DNA of 64,000 nucleotides from Onchocerca volvulus (Eukaryota > Nematoda > Chromadorea > Rhabditida > Onchocercidae). Location of the stretch: the NCBI GenBank assembly GCA_000499405.2, contig HG738139.1:9572616-9636615 (forward strand), written 5' to 3'. Made by a program: the position numbers and the translations under genes. Below, piece by piece: positions 11,425 to 23,509 of the stretch; the stretch's first letter is position 1; each line of letters begins with the position of its first letter. Under the pieces are notes generated by a model. It did not search any database. It had not been told where the DNA came from and saw only the letters and a list, made by a program, of their open reading frames with translations.

Positions 11425-14400
11425 ATATTTAATTATTGTAGATGACAACAGCTCAATAAATGCAACCATTAATCCAATCTTGTACGGCATGAGAATAGAA
11501 CGAAGGCTGTTAGTTTCCACAAATTTTTTATATTCTTATCATATCGATCTTTCAAATTCCTCAGTATTCAGTGCTGAAATATATATGATCGATTGGTTTT
11601 ATTGATTAATTTAAGTTTTATCCATGTAGAGATGATGAATATTTCAATTTTGTGACTCGACTGGATCGAAATCAAAAGAATCAGCGAGTGATTGTTTTTG
11701 GCGATCATTTATCAGCCGTCAAACGGCTTTGGTTCTCCGTCGATTTTATTTGTGCGTCCGAGAAAATAGCTCATTCAGCATATTTAGATGTACAAATTGA
11801 GCAACGAATAGATGACCATATGCTACAGTGTATTGTCGATACTGTAAGTGTGCTTTTATAACCGTAATGATGAAATAGAATACTGTAGAAGAAAAAAGAT
11901 GAAAAAAGTTTGAAGAATATGATAAAAGCAAGTAAGATATTTCTCAGACTGACATTTCTTTATGAGTCAGAATATTTAAATCATTTAATGTTCGCAAGTT
12001 TTCAGTCTGGTTCAAATATGACCCGTCCAATGCAATTATGCGTCGAACCACTTCAGTTAATGCCAGATCCTACTGTGGCAAATATCGAATTTACACAGGC
12101 TATTTTGGAAGAAACAGAAACTCACTTATTTCCTTTTTACATCGAATTAATGATAATTGCTATCTGTGCTATGTTAAGTGCCATATTCTCAGGCCTTACT
12201 ACTGGTTTAATGGCATTAAGCACCGATGATCTTAAGGTGAACACAGTAATGATGTCCTAGAATCACATTTTTGATTTCGAATTGTTAATATAATTATAAT
12301 TGAAAAAAGAAAATTTCCTAGAAGACGTATCTGAAATTGGCCACTAATCGAATGATTGATTCATTATTGCATCATTAGGTGTATTCCGGTATTACTGTAT
12401 AGAATGAATATCGTTTCTTCGATTCATTTTATCTGATTTTCTTATGCCAAACAAGAAATCCATGATACATTATTTCATATTCATCACAAAATATTCCCTA
12501 ATCTATGTATTCACAATTTTCATTTCGCTTCTTTTTTCAGTTGATAGCGAAAGGTAGTGATGATAAGAAGGAACGTGAATACGCTTCAAATATTTTACCG
12601 TTACGTGCTCGCGGCAATTTCTTACTTTGTTCAATCGTACTGGGTAATACTATTTGCAATATAATGGTCACATTGCTTATCAGTGATATATTCAAATCAG
12701 TCGATGAATATTACGTTAATGTAAGACAAATCCATGGTTTTATTATAGAGCACATTTTGTAGATTTTGTAACTCAAAGTGAACAAAGTTGCATTTCTAAG
12801 TTGCACTATCGTCAGTGATATCCATTGCTATAATTACTTTTCTAGATTGTATTATCACTGGTGACACCCACTATTATAATCACTTTGCTTGGAGAAATTG
12901 TCCCACAAGCTGTATGCGCTCGGTACTGTTCTCTTATTATCAACTTTTACGTGGCTTTCTTTTTGTCAACTTCTTGGAGTCAAAATTCATTTATTCATAA
13001 AATCCACTCATATTAATTATAGTATCTAGTGTGCGATTTTGAATTCTGAATATGTCATTTCCAATTAATATTAGCCATTTTATGGTTTCAGCCATGCTTT
13101 ATGTATTGGAAGCCGTACACGTTATCTAACAATATTTTTTATGGTACTTTCTGCGCCTATTTCATATCCCTTTTCTCTTATTCTCGACTTGCTACTTGGC
13201 AAAGAAGGTCGCGACGTATATGATCGAAAAACTATTCGAGCAATGATTACTATGCAACGAAATTTAACTAAAGGTAAATTTTCGAAAGATGAGAGTTAAA
13301 CTAAGATGAAGAGCTATCATTTGCATTCTTTCTTTACCTTTCTTTTAAGAAAAATTAAGCAAACAGATGGATAGTGAAGCAACGGATTTGGTGCTGGCAG
13401 CTTTCGATTTACCGGAAAAAATAGTGAAGTCAGTGATGACTCCTATTGATAAGATATTCATGCTATCTGATCAAAATGTTATCAGTAAACAGCTTCTAAA
13501 AACTATCGCTGCCAAAGGACGCACTCGAATTCCAATTTATAGTGGCAATGATCGCAATACAGTTCATCCCTTGCAAATAACTTTAACTTATTTTTTTTTA
13601 AAAGTTATCGGAAAGTTTACGATACTAGAATATGACAATCAACTATTACAATGTTTTTAAGCTGATGAAATGGATGAGTTTGAATTAATTTTTCTCATAT
13701 TTCATAGCGCATCAAATCCATATTATTTTTAGATTTGATAAAGATTATTCTTGAATTATCAGTCTGTTATCTTTTGCATCATTACTAGGCTCTTTATCAT
13801 TTTCCTTTAGATTGTTTTTAGATTATCGCCATATTAAATATGAAAGATTTGCTACCATTTTGTCAAACAAAGTTCATAAAAGTTGGTACAGTTGTGCAAG
13901 TATGGAAACGTAGCAGTCAATTTCGCTTCATTATTGATAACATGCCAGTTTTGCAATTACTTATCGAAATGAGGACCGGAATACATATTGCCATGGTGTT
14001 TACTTATGATGAGCAAAAACGAGACTATATTGTTCAGGGACTTGTCACAATTGAAGATCTCGTCGAAGAGGTTATCCTTTGCAATTTAACAGTATTGGCA
14101 ATTATATGCATTATTATAAATCATAAATGACCTTGTTGTGACCCATGGAAACAACAAAATCACTACTAAAATAATGAATGGTTAATTAACAGCGGTAATA
14201 AGTATGCTAACATTAATGACATGCTCAAATTTGTAATTTTTTTCATTGGGTGATCCTAATCATTGTTTATCCACGATTGTTTTGCATATAAATTTCAGGT
14301 TTTTTCTTCTTTTTTTTTATTAACTGCTCAGCGTTCTGTCTGCTTCACAGTCTCCGTCTTCGTAAAATTCTTTCCTCCATCTTAATGTCCAGTTTTCTAA

Positions 14401-16348
14401 ACATTTCAATTAGAAAGGAAAGAAGATCATGTCCATACGATCTTTCAGTTTTTCGAAATTGTCTATTCAACGTCATTTTCACTTACATTACAATAAACAT
14501 TGAGAAAGTTAATGATAACGATGATGACAAGCCAATCACAATGATGACGATTTTGATGTTCATGTTCTATCACTTAATCGAAAAATTCAAAATACCGAAT
14601 GGATATCACTGCAAACATGAACCATTGTCGGGTGCTCTTTTTCAAACGGGCAAGAAAGAAATTATTTAAGAAAAACAAAAATGATGTTGGTTGGTGAGAT
14701 GCAGACGCAAATAATGAGAATCAAGTCTGCAGATGGATTACCTTTTGTTGATCTATGCGTTCTTCAGAGCATTTATCTCAGTCGATATGTGAAATAAATG
14801 ATTCATCACAATAAGTTAGTGATAACGATGATAGCAAACGAATCACAACGAAAACGGTTCTGACGCTAATGTTCCGTCACTTAACCAGAAAATTCCAAAT
14901 ATCAGGTGAGTATCAAACCACAGAAGTGCCACGTAATTGATACCTTACATTTCTACGACGTTTCTAGTAGCCTGAAGGTAGTTGATAGCAACTGATACAA
15001 TGATGGAATACCTTTTAAACCGGAACACCCTTTTTGTTTGATTAGCACTCTTATTCCTATTGCTTTCTCTGATTTTTTAACATTATCACTATTTTTAATG
15101 TTTGATAGTAAATATCTTATCCTCTCTACTGCATTTGTAGTGATGGTGATAGGTTTTTTATCTTTCTTTACAGCATTTACTCCTTGATATTTGTCCATAA
15201 CTTTTAGCTATTACTTTTACTTTGAAATGAAATATGACAAAAACAAAATAAAATACTCGCCCGATAATTGCTAGCAGAGTATTTCACCGTGGCTTCTCAT
15301 AATTTTTGTGACCCAATCGAGCAAAGTATTAAGGAAAATATGAATCAATCATGGAAGAACGAAAGGATCTGGCATTAAGTCTTGTGTTGAATGCAAATAA
15401 TCTTCAATTATATAGCGAAGATCGACAAAAAGTTCAGTCTTTGATGCATTCATTGCAACAATTCAGTCATGATGTTTCAAAGAAATTCGAAATATGGAAT
15501 ATGAAGAAAGGCTCTTGAAATAAAGAGATCAGATAAAGAAATTAAAAAAACAGTCCTGCCCAAGTATTAAAATTAATGAAATCGAAATACATTAGTAGGA
15601 CTAATTCTGACATCGGATAATAAGGTGTCACTGATGAAACTTGGCAAAAGAGAATAAAAATGAAGGATGATATCAACAAATGTCGTTTATGGATAAATAT
15701 AATTAAACGATATTCCTCTAAGAGTGATTTCAGAATATTAAAAGCTCTTAAACATCGTTGTAACCGAATGACAGCAGTCCGAATCTAAATACGGCAAACC
15801 GGTTGACAATATGAGAAAAATTAGTGGAAGTGAATTTAAGAAAATCGAAATCTTTTTGTGATTACAAACTATCGGAAGAATTTCAAATATCATCAGATAT
15901 CAGTGTAACTGAAAAAAAAATAATTTAGTCAATTAATATTGTTATGATGAGCGATTCTTGGAGATTTTATCAATTGTCTGAACTGAAATATTGTAAAAGG
16001 TCAAATAAAATTAGAGTACTAAATTAAGGCTAAAATTTGTAGAAAAAAAAGAACCTAGCAATGATAGATGTACGCAGAACAGTACCGAATAAATTAATAA
16101 AATATTCGAAAGCAATCAGAGCAGATCATTCGTATTTATCAGTGATAAGAATCCAAAATACCGAAATATGAGGAAATTTCATTGCTACCTAATTACCAAT
16201 AGAATTATGGAAATTAATACTGATAATTATAACTATTTCTGAATCTATACTGCAGGTGGTCGGAGAAATTTTTGACGAGCAAGATGTAAAGATTCGAAGG
16301 GCAGGACTAACGAACCGCTACTGGCGACGAATGCATACAAACATATAA
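11425..16348 (+). CDS. CNNM/CorC-family magnesium transporter (5' end incomplete)
   Basis: Nine in-phase exons give about 506 residues: 11425-11508, 11630-11843, 12006-12236, 12541-12720, 12846-12922, 13092-13273, 13350-13561, 13822-14070 and 16256-16348. The ectodomain fragment has the family motif PILYGMRIE. The membrane (DUF21) domain shows FSGLTTGLMALSTDDL, LPLRARGNFLLCSIVLGN and TLLGEIVPQAVCAR. The CBS pair starts DLPEKIVKSVMTPIDKIFML, continues GRTRIPIYSGNDRNT and ends LVTIEDLVEEVVGEIFDEQD. That ending crosses a 2.2-kb final intron and restores the classic EEIVGEIFDE motif. CNNMs export or exchange Mg at the plasma membrane. This model stops 20 or so residues after the CBS pair and so lacks the cNMP-binding-like domain of vertebrate CNNMs. 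The usual Asn of FSGLN is Thr here. The N-terminal exons are missing from the model. The start at 11425 is one of three nearby acceptors. Confidence 0.88.
14507..14905 (+). repeat. Diverged direct duplication inside the last CNNM intron
   Basis: Two segments of about 92 bp, roughly 14507-14598 and 14813-14905, align along their length with many substitutions. Both carry GATAACGATGAT, then AATCACAA, ATGTTC, CACTTAA and AAAATTC in the same order. Both are open in the same relative frame: NDNDDDKPITMMTILMFMFY in copy 1 and SDNDDSKRITTKTVLTLMFR in copy 2. Copy 2 ends at a donor-like GTGAG. They may be a duplicated decayed exon or a small repeat family. Confidence 0.5.
15012..15198 (-). CDS. ISCA1: ISCA1-like (A-type Fe-S carrier) exon, partial; possibly a pseudogene
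   Basis: The frame opens with ATG at 15198 and includes KPITITTNAVERIRYLLSNI and IGIRVLIKQKGCSGLK, ending at a donor-like GTATTC. The pattern matches the A-type scaffold family (human ISCA1: LTPSAVNKIKQLL and RGCNGLSYT), which delivers 4Fe-4S clusters in mitochondria. Only the first of the three cluster-binding cysteines is present. The C-terminal C-G-C exon was not found downstream on this strand within about 1 kb. It sits antisense inside the last intron of the CNNM gene. Either later exons are farther away or too diverged to see, or this is a truncated copy. Family call good, functional status open. Confidence 0.6.
15300..15575 (+). pseudogene. Decayed coiled-coil gene fragment
   Basis: Three frames in succession carry helix-forming, charged sequence. 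The first reads CDPIEQSIKENMNQS. The second, from an ATG near 15351, reads MEERKDLALSLVLNANNLQL and QKVQSLMHSLQQFSHDVSKK. The third reads EIRNMEYEERLLK, a stop, then RDQIKKLKKQ. Two frameshifts and a stop break what looks like one coiled-coil segment. I do not recognise the parent gene. It lies in the last CNNM intron. A chance origin is less likely because the frames abut, but it cannot be excluded. Confidence 0.35.
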
Positions 16349-19165
16349 TTTATTGCTACTTTATGATTTGATCTCATATTTATTGATTTCGTCTTATTTT
16401 GTCTATATGATAAATTCATCACATGACTTCTGCTGTGTGTAATTCACCACTAAAATTCGATTCGTAACAACTGGATATAACAAAATGCTAAAATGTTGTC
16501 ATAAAATTTCTTGCATTAGTGATCTGATCGGAGAGATGAATTGAAAACATTAAAATGATGTATGTCAAACTTTCCCAATTTTCTGCGACTTGAAAGGTAG
16601 CATTTTCGGCTAGCTTAATTGGATAGCGGAAAAAATGGGATCAGGAGTATAAATGGATGTGATTGTCGTCACTTGATAGGTTAGAAAATTTTGAAACAAA
16701 GATAAGTAGTGACATGCAAAGTGCAAAAATATGAAGGATACTGAGAGATATTTCGGAGCAATATTGTTGTAGAAATCAAATTTTGTCTATAAGAACCGGA
16801 ATTAAACTGAAACATTGGTGCTGAGAAATAGTTACGACGATCATTTCGTTAATGCAGTCTTGTGAAGCAGCAACTGAAATTTTGGATCAAAAATCGCAAA
16901 AAGAATCCGAAAAAAAAAATTGAAGTCTGAAAGATGATATGAATTGTTGTGGAAATGATTCTAATTATTAATATCCATCTCTATGTTGATTAAAATGATA
17001 GGCGGAAATTATGGTCGTTACGAAGTGTAACAAATGAGTTATGAAAATTGATTGGTTGACATTCAAAAGATGCGATCAGACAGTCATTTCAGAAGAAATT
17101 GTTGTAAGAATAGTTGATGGAAGAAATATGTGAAAGTTGTTTGCATATCTTACTACTTCTGCACTTTAAATTCCCAATTAAACTTGCGAACAGACGTAAT
17201 TTGCAGAACTCAGTTCTGATTAATACAAATAAGTCGCACAGATTGGTCGTAATTAGAAGTTAATTCTCCTTACGAGTGATGTTTATCCAAACTTTGACAG
17301 CATGTTGACTCATCATCTGACTCATTTCTCTCCCAATACAACGTCAGTCGTGATAGGATACCCAGAAATTATGTCACTCGCAAGTCCTCCCCCTCCTTTC
17401 AAATTATTCGAAAAAGCAGCGATCTTTTCGAAAATCGTTCGTCACCATGAAAATTGCCTTCGAAACGGTAAGAGACTGGAAGAAATGCGACAGAACTCAT
17501 CGATTGCACATCCAACAACAGCGCTCTTTTTTTCGTCCTTCAATTATTGAATTGTTGCTGCCTGTTTCACATATAACGAAACAATCAGTTTGCTTGAATA
17601 TCGTTTTTAGATCAAGTCAGTAAATAAATTTGAGAAGTTGAAATTTAAATTCAAGTTTAACAATGATGAATAAAATAGATCAACTTGTTAGCTGATATGA
17701 TTAATCCTTATTTGTTGTTGTGAAGTGAATTTATCAGTAGAGACGCTCATAATTGTACTCAGAATGATCAATTTCTGTTTTCTGATCTATGAAGGCTTGA
17801 CTGGTAATATAATATACGGTCAGAATATGAGAGGAGAAAGGAAGGGTCATTCAACTGTTGATCGATCAGATTACAGAGAACATGGAAGCAGTCATTGGTC
17901 AGTGATGACAATAGCAGCAGGACAGATGTGGTCACTCCAATTATATTCACTTTTTCATTTTTCTAAATGAAATATCGTCCTTCCTTCTCCTCTTTTCTCA
18001 TTATCTATTTCCAGAATATGCAAAGTTATCAAAGGATTGCCTGAAGATTGGAGAATGATGTAGGACAGTAATTGGCGAACATTTATTTTATTGAATAGAT
18101 GAGAGACTTTTGAACAATAGATTTTTGATGATAATGGACTAAGCATCTGAAAATTCATCGAGTGGAAAAGATTCAGGGCAGATGACTATGTAAAGACTTC
18201 AGAAGTCTTTGAATTAGAAGAGATCAAATCTTCCCAATTCTCAATTAAGTATCAGTCCTTCCCCTCACCACCTCCATATTGTATCCATCAGAATACAAAC
18301 AATTTAAACATGGCATAATGAATGCAATGCAATGCAGTGCCATAATGATATGCTCAGGCCAGTAATATAAGAAGGTCAGGAATGAGTGCGTGACCTTTTG
18401 GAATCGTGAGAAGCGTGTGATTCTTGCTGTAGCTTGATTTGTTCGTTAAATGAATCTTCTGCATCATAAATTAGGATTCAGAAGAAGCTTTTTATGGTAT
18501 TATCGATTACAACGAATGTATTCATTCTGTTTCTTTCTCCGACAGCATTCGTTATATCATGTGATTTACAGGCAAAAAAGGAGAAGCACAGCTGTGATCC
18601 TCGAAGAAGGCAAAACAAAGGAAGCGATGAATGACGGAAGAAGGCATGAATATCAGATGGCCAATGGATGTAATTCATGGCTTAGTATCTTCCGAATGGT
18701 TAGTGTTATTATATCACTTCTCAGGTTTTTCATTTTCTTCCTTGACCTCTTCTCCGACCTCTTGACCTGTTTTTTTGCTCTTGTTGAATTTGGTATTCGG
18801 AAGTTACGAAGAATGAAGCAGGCTAATGCGGACCTCATCATTCCTTTACTGAATAATGATAAACTATGGTTTTGTTCGTTTAATATACAGTTTACTTATT
18901 TTTCTCGGAATATTAAAGCCATGTGCTCAATTTCGGACTGTTACCGTAATAATCGAAATTAAATTTAATGAACACTTACCACAAGTGAAATTATAATATT
19001 GTAGATATTGTCCAGTAATTATTTAACAATATCAATAAGCGAACGATATATTATATTCATCGGAAGAGCAGTTTATGAATGAATTGTTGATTCGGTGATT
19101 CATTAATCAGCACTAAGACTTCTGATCAATTAAATATGTGTGAAAATAGGTGAATAAATTTCTAG
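16349..19165. other. Spacer between CNNM and rhomboid genes; candidate exons only
   Basis: No gene is certain here. About 17302-17471 has an ATG frame (IMSLASPPPPFKLFEKAAIF) ending at a good donor, GTAAGAG. A second frame over the same bases is also open, so it may be the 5' exon of an unknown transcript. A long ATG frame at 18450-18962 (170 codons, hydrophobic middle) has no recognisable domain and an overlapping open antisense frame. The missing first exon of the rhomboid gene should lie in this stretch. Confidence 0.3.
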
Positions 19166-20939
19166 TTCGATACAAATTATGATGGTTATATCGCAACGCA
19201 TGACCTGAAACGATTTGTTCGTAACTCAGCAGCTTCATTCGGATTATCAAGAGAGGAAGCAAACATTTTACTAAAAAACGTTGATAAGAATGGTGATCAT
19301 CTACTCGATTTTGCTGAATTCTGTACCCTGGTATACATGCTTATTTAATTTTTAATAAGATTTTATTCTAGTAAAAATTTTACCATAGCTATTATAATAT
19401 TCAGTCTATATATATATAATCAAGTACTGCAGATGAGCAGAGCTAAAAAGTTGCGGATGCGGCATGTATTGTTCCGGGCGGCACAAATGGTGGTACCACG
19501 AAGCAACCGAACAATACCATTCAGTTATTTACAACAATACAACTGCTTCCCTCCACCACTCTTCATGATTTGTATATCTATCCTAGAAGTAAGTTCATTT
19601 TATTACTATTGTTAGCCTATCTTTCTGATATTTGAAGCATATAATATTTAATAATTCTAGAGGAAAAAAGGAAAAATGTACCGAAAGTTGTTAGATTAAA
19701 AATACAAAAATTTCTTCGTGTTGTGAAAATTATTTTATGCTTGATGAACAAGCTGAAATTTTCATGACAGGAAGTTATCTCATTTCTTTATCTCTCCTTC
19801 TTTTTCAACCAAGAGTGAAATGAGGAGAAGTCTTCAGCACTGGATATATACAATTCAGAAAACCTGCAGCAGACTTTTTCCGGTAATTCGAGAAAAAAAA
19901 GGACCATTCTAGATAGTAATATATGTCTACTATGTTGTGCAACTTGGAACTGGAATTGAAATGTATGGACCAATACCACAACAATCTCTTCTCATATTCA
20001 ATCCTCATAAAACCGATGAAGTGTGGCGATATCTCACTTATATGTTTATTCACATAGGGTGAGATTGTTTTCTGAGCTAGCCATGTTATCATGTTTTGAT
20101 AATTTAAAGTTGCAAATTTCGTTAAAAACCTAAAAATATGATGGTATCAGGATATTCTAGGATAATACACTTGGTTTTCAATGTGTTAACACAAATCATT
20201 CTTGGTATTCCGCTTGAATTGGTTCATAAATTTTGGAGAATTGCTTTGGTATATCTCTCTGGTGTTCTGGCAGGTAATTACTGTCGATATTTTAAAAATT
20301 CAAAACCGACTGCTTTCAAGCACTCGGCAGTCTTTCATTTTACATCCGAAACTTTTTGTTCGATAAATTAGAAAATGTGAAATATTGATTTTTGTTAAAT
20401 TATCGAAGGTGTTCTCGGAACATAACTGATCATATTTTAGGTTCTTTACTGGATTACGCTATTGATCCGCGAACATACTTGGCTGGGGCTTCAGGAGGTG
20501 TATATGCTTTACTTGCAGCACATATAGCCGAATTACTTATTAATTGGACCGAGATGGAATTTGCACTTTATCGAGCTCTTGTTTTGGCAGTCCTGATATC
20601 AAGTGACGTGTCCTTGGTCATCTATCATCGATATTATCTTAACAGCACGGACAAAGTTCTCTTTTTATTATTTGATCGATTACCTGAATAGTCTTTTAAC
20701 AAAAAACTCTCAAAAAAACTAGGAATATCCAAATTTTTCTGATGTCTTGTTTTATCCGATTTCAGATATCTTATATGTCTCATCTTGCTGGCTTCATGGC
20801 TGGTGTATTAATGGGTACCGTCGTTTTACGGAATTTTCGAAAGAAAAATTGGGAACGTGTGGTTTGGTGGATTGCTTTTGCAGTAACAAGCCTTTCATTC
20901 TTAGCACTTGTTTTACTCAATATCATACCACATATCTGA
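19166..20939 (+). CDS. EF-hand rhomboid intramembrane serine protease (RHBDL type)
   Basis: Six exons join in phase to 322 residues plus a missing first exon: 19166-19330, 19433-19588, 19913-20058, 20161-20273, 20441-20655 and 20766-20939. Two EF hands come first. DTNYDGYIATHD is close to canonical with Asp at position 12. DKNGDHLLDFAE has His where Gly is usual. Then NCFPPPLFMI, VWRYLTYMFIH, the HLVFN motif (His near 159, Asn near 163), catalytic Ser near 211 in GASGGVYAL and catalytic His near 271 in SHLAGFMAG. Rhomboids cleave single-pass membrane proteins within the bilayer. The RHBDL branch cuts growth-factor-like substrates, and the EF hands suggest calcium control. All active-site residues are present, so it should be active. 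The nearest known relatives are RHBDL1/3 and nematode ROM-1. The start codon was not found. Confidence 0.9.
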
Positions 20940-22269
20940 AGCGCGAAGATTCAATATAAGAACAAGCTTCAATCCTCAATTCTGAAATTATGCCCTCGTA
21001 ACGAACAGTCCTCCAACAGTGCAAACTGTTGTGAAATCAAATATCTGTATTTTACTAATTCAAGTTTGGAAAGCTAAAGCATTAACAATTTATATCGAAT
21101 AAAAAATCAAACCAAGAAAATCGGAATTAAACTTGGACTGGATATGTCGGGGAAACTGGTAAATTTAAGATTGAAATTCTTATTCAGTTTATATGTAAAA
21201 TGCATTTAACTAGCCAAACGACTTTTATGCAATCGGTAAAAGAGTCAATGAAGAAGAAACGATGATTAAAAGTTTTTTTTTTTTTTTTTTGAAAATTTAC
21301 GTATATTGCTTGAAGTATCAATAAAGCAATTTGAATAAATTGTCGAAAAATTGGAAAGAAAATCAACTATTATTATTTTCGCTTTTCTGCTAAAATTGAT
21401 TTGTAAATATGTCCTGAAAATGTAAAAGATATGTCCCATAAACAGTCCTAAAAATGGAAGTCTACTCTCCATAAATTATCATGCAAAGTTATATCACTCA
21501 AAATCAGACCAAAATTTCAATCAGAAGTAAAGAGAAAGACGGTTACTATTATTACCATATAAAATACAAAATTATAAATAGGAATGCCGTAATGCTAGCG
21601 AACTAGGATTAAGCAGACTAGCTCATTAGCACTAATGGATAAATTCAACAAATCATTTTGTTCCTGATATGGATTTTCAGGAAACCAGCACTTAGCTTTA
21701 TCCATTTTTTACTATCAAAAAATTCAAATGTGTCGAATGACCGTATATTTCTTAAGCTTTTGGCGATATCAGTATTAAAACCGGTTTTGAGCAAAACTCT
21801 CAGTCAATTAGTTTCTTTTAATTCAATGGAAATTTCGAATAAGATTCAAATATGGATAGAAATGCTCTCTAAATTCAATTTTATCGGTATTTTAAATTAA
21901 GCAACGATGAATAATTGTAAATGAACGATAAAGAAAATAACATCCACTTCCATGTCCTTTATAAAAAAAAATTGATATGAATAATATAATCCAGGAATTG
22001 ATATGAGTAATGACTTCAAGTCAGAATAACAAATTTATTGACGAAACATTTCTCAACCATTTAAGTCCCGTTAAATCGCAAAGTTAGATTAGAACAAACC
22101 GAAAAAACCAGTTTAATTTCCCACTATTAAATACACTTACTGCAAATAAATAGTTTGAGCTCACGAAACAAATTATAAATCGATCTTAGAGGCACTTTTA
22201 TCACAGGCATTTCATCAACATTCCACATACCACACATAAGAAGCAATAAATTATGAGTAATCCCGTTAT
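20940..22269. other. Convergent 3' spacer between rhomboid and UFM1
   Basis: This stretch holds the 3' UTRs of the rhomboid gene (plus) and UFM1 (minus), whose stop codons face each other. There is an 18-T run near 21276-21293. I see no coding sequence I can support. Confidence 0.6.
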
Positions 22270-22985
22270 TTATAAGGAACCTACTCGATCCCTTGGTATC
22301 AACCTCAATTCACTTCCATGTTTCAAAAATATGTTGCCAGCTGATTGTGCTGGATTTACGCCTACCCCATCATTTGTTATGATAGCACTCGTTGCAGCTG
22401 GTACTTTGAATTCTTCGGCAGCGAATTTCAAAACCGCAGTGAAAGGTGTTGACTCTGGTACGCTAAGTCTGGAAACAATGAAGTTAAGCTTCTTATTGAG
22501 ACATCTCAGAATTCCAAATTCTTAGTAAATCGGCAAAACTGTCCTAAATTAATGCTTGCATTCTCCAACGAAATAGCAAACAACAAAGAATAGATCTTGA
22601 AGATACAATGTTCATCGTAACGAAAACTCTTTGGACTGTAGAGAAAGCTCTGTCAGATAATCGCAGAAAAAAAAAGCACGAATTTTGCCTAATCGATAAG
22701 TATTTTTGCAGTGCAATAAATAAAGTAGAGAAAGCATAAAATGAATCAAAACAAAAGCAGTAAATGAATGACGAAATTAGTAGGACTGATAATTAACAAG
22801 ATCAATCAGTCAGAGAATAAATTCCATTTTCTTAATCATTTTTGTACTATCATCAGAGACAACGATATCTTCTCTTACAATCATCACTTATGAAATGGAA
22901 TAACTTACACCTTAAAAGGTAGCTTCGGATCGCTTGTCAGTGTTATTTTGAATGTAACTTTTCCAATCGCTTGCTCTGATGCCAT
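22270..22985 (-). CDS. UFM1: Ubiquitin-fold modifier 1
   Basis: Two exons, 22985-22909 and 22468-22270, encode 91 residues. Exon 1 starts [20 protein letters not shown]. After the junction come [40 protein letters not shown] and [20 protein letters not shown], nearly identical to human UFM1. The precursor ends in Val-Gly-Ser-Leu. UFSP proteases remove the last two residues to expose the Gly that UBA5, UFC1 and UFL1 attach to ribosomal and ER targets. Human UFM1 ends Gly-Ser-Cys. The intron uses GTAAGT and a TTTCCAG acceptor. The gene lies tail-to-tail with the rhomboid gene. The call is firm. Confidence 0.96.
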
Positions 22986-23509
22986 TCTTGTCAATCAAAT
23001 AGTTCTTTGCACGTTGGAATGTGAAGAAAAGAGAAATGAACTTCCTAACAGAAAGTTCGCTGCAACTGGCCAATTTCGGGAATACTCTGAAATTGTCCGC
23101 AAATATCCCTTGAGAAGTTGAGTTTACTGGCCAAGTATTTGAGACCCAACAATAAAGCCTACGTACTTAAATGAATCCAAACTTTTCGAGACAACGAGAA
23201 TGCAAAAAACTCATCCTTCAGGTTAGAGTCAATTAGAAGTGAGTAATAGCGCGCATTTAGAGAGGATTAGGGAAAACATTTAATTAACAGTTAGGAGAGA
23301 AGCAACGCTGAATGTGAATGAGAGCAGGAAAAGGAAGAATCTACAGATATCATTAAAGATAAGGGAATTAAAGGAATGAAGATATGATGCACGGAGAGAA
23401 GAGATACGGAGAAAGAGTAAAGCTGGTAGAATATATAGCCCTTGCATTGATACATACATTCAAACATTTCATCATCTCTAGTCGTCTGATCCTTTGTTGC
23501 TTTATAATG
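22986..23509. other. Spacer between UFM1 and the U1 snRNA gene
   Basis: This is the UFM1 5' flank followed by purine-rich sequence downstream of U1 (reading the minus strand). I see no gene. Confidence 0.5.

Noticed and set aside
22253..22525. Plus-strand ATG frame of 90 codons
   Set aside because: Antisense shadow of UFM1 exon 2, whose minus-strand protein is unmistakable.
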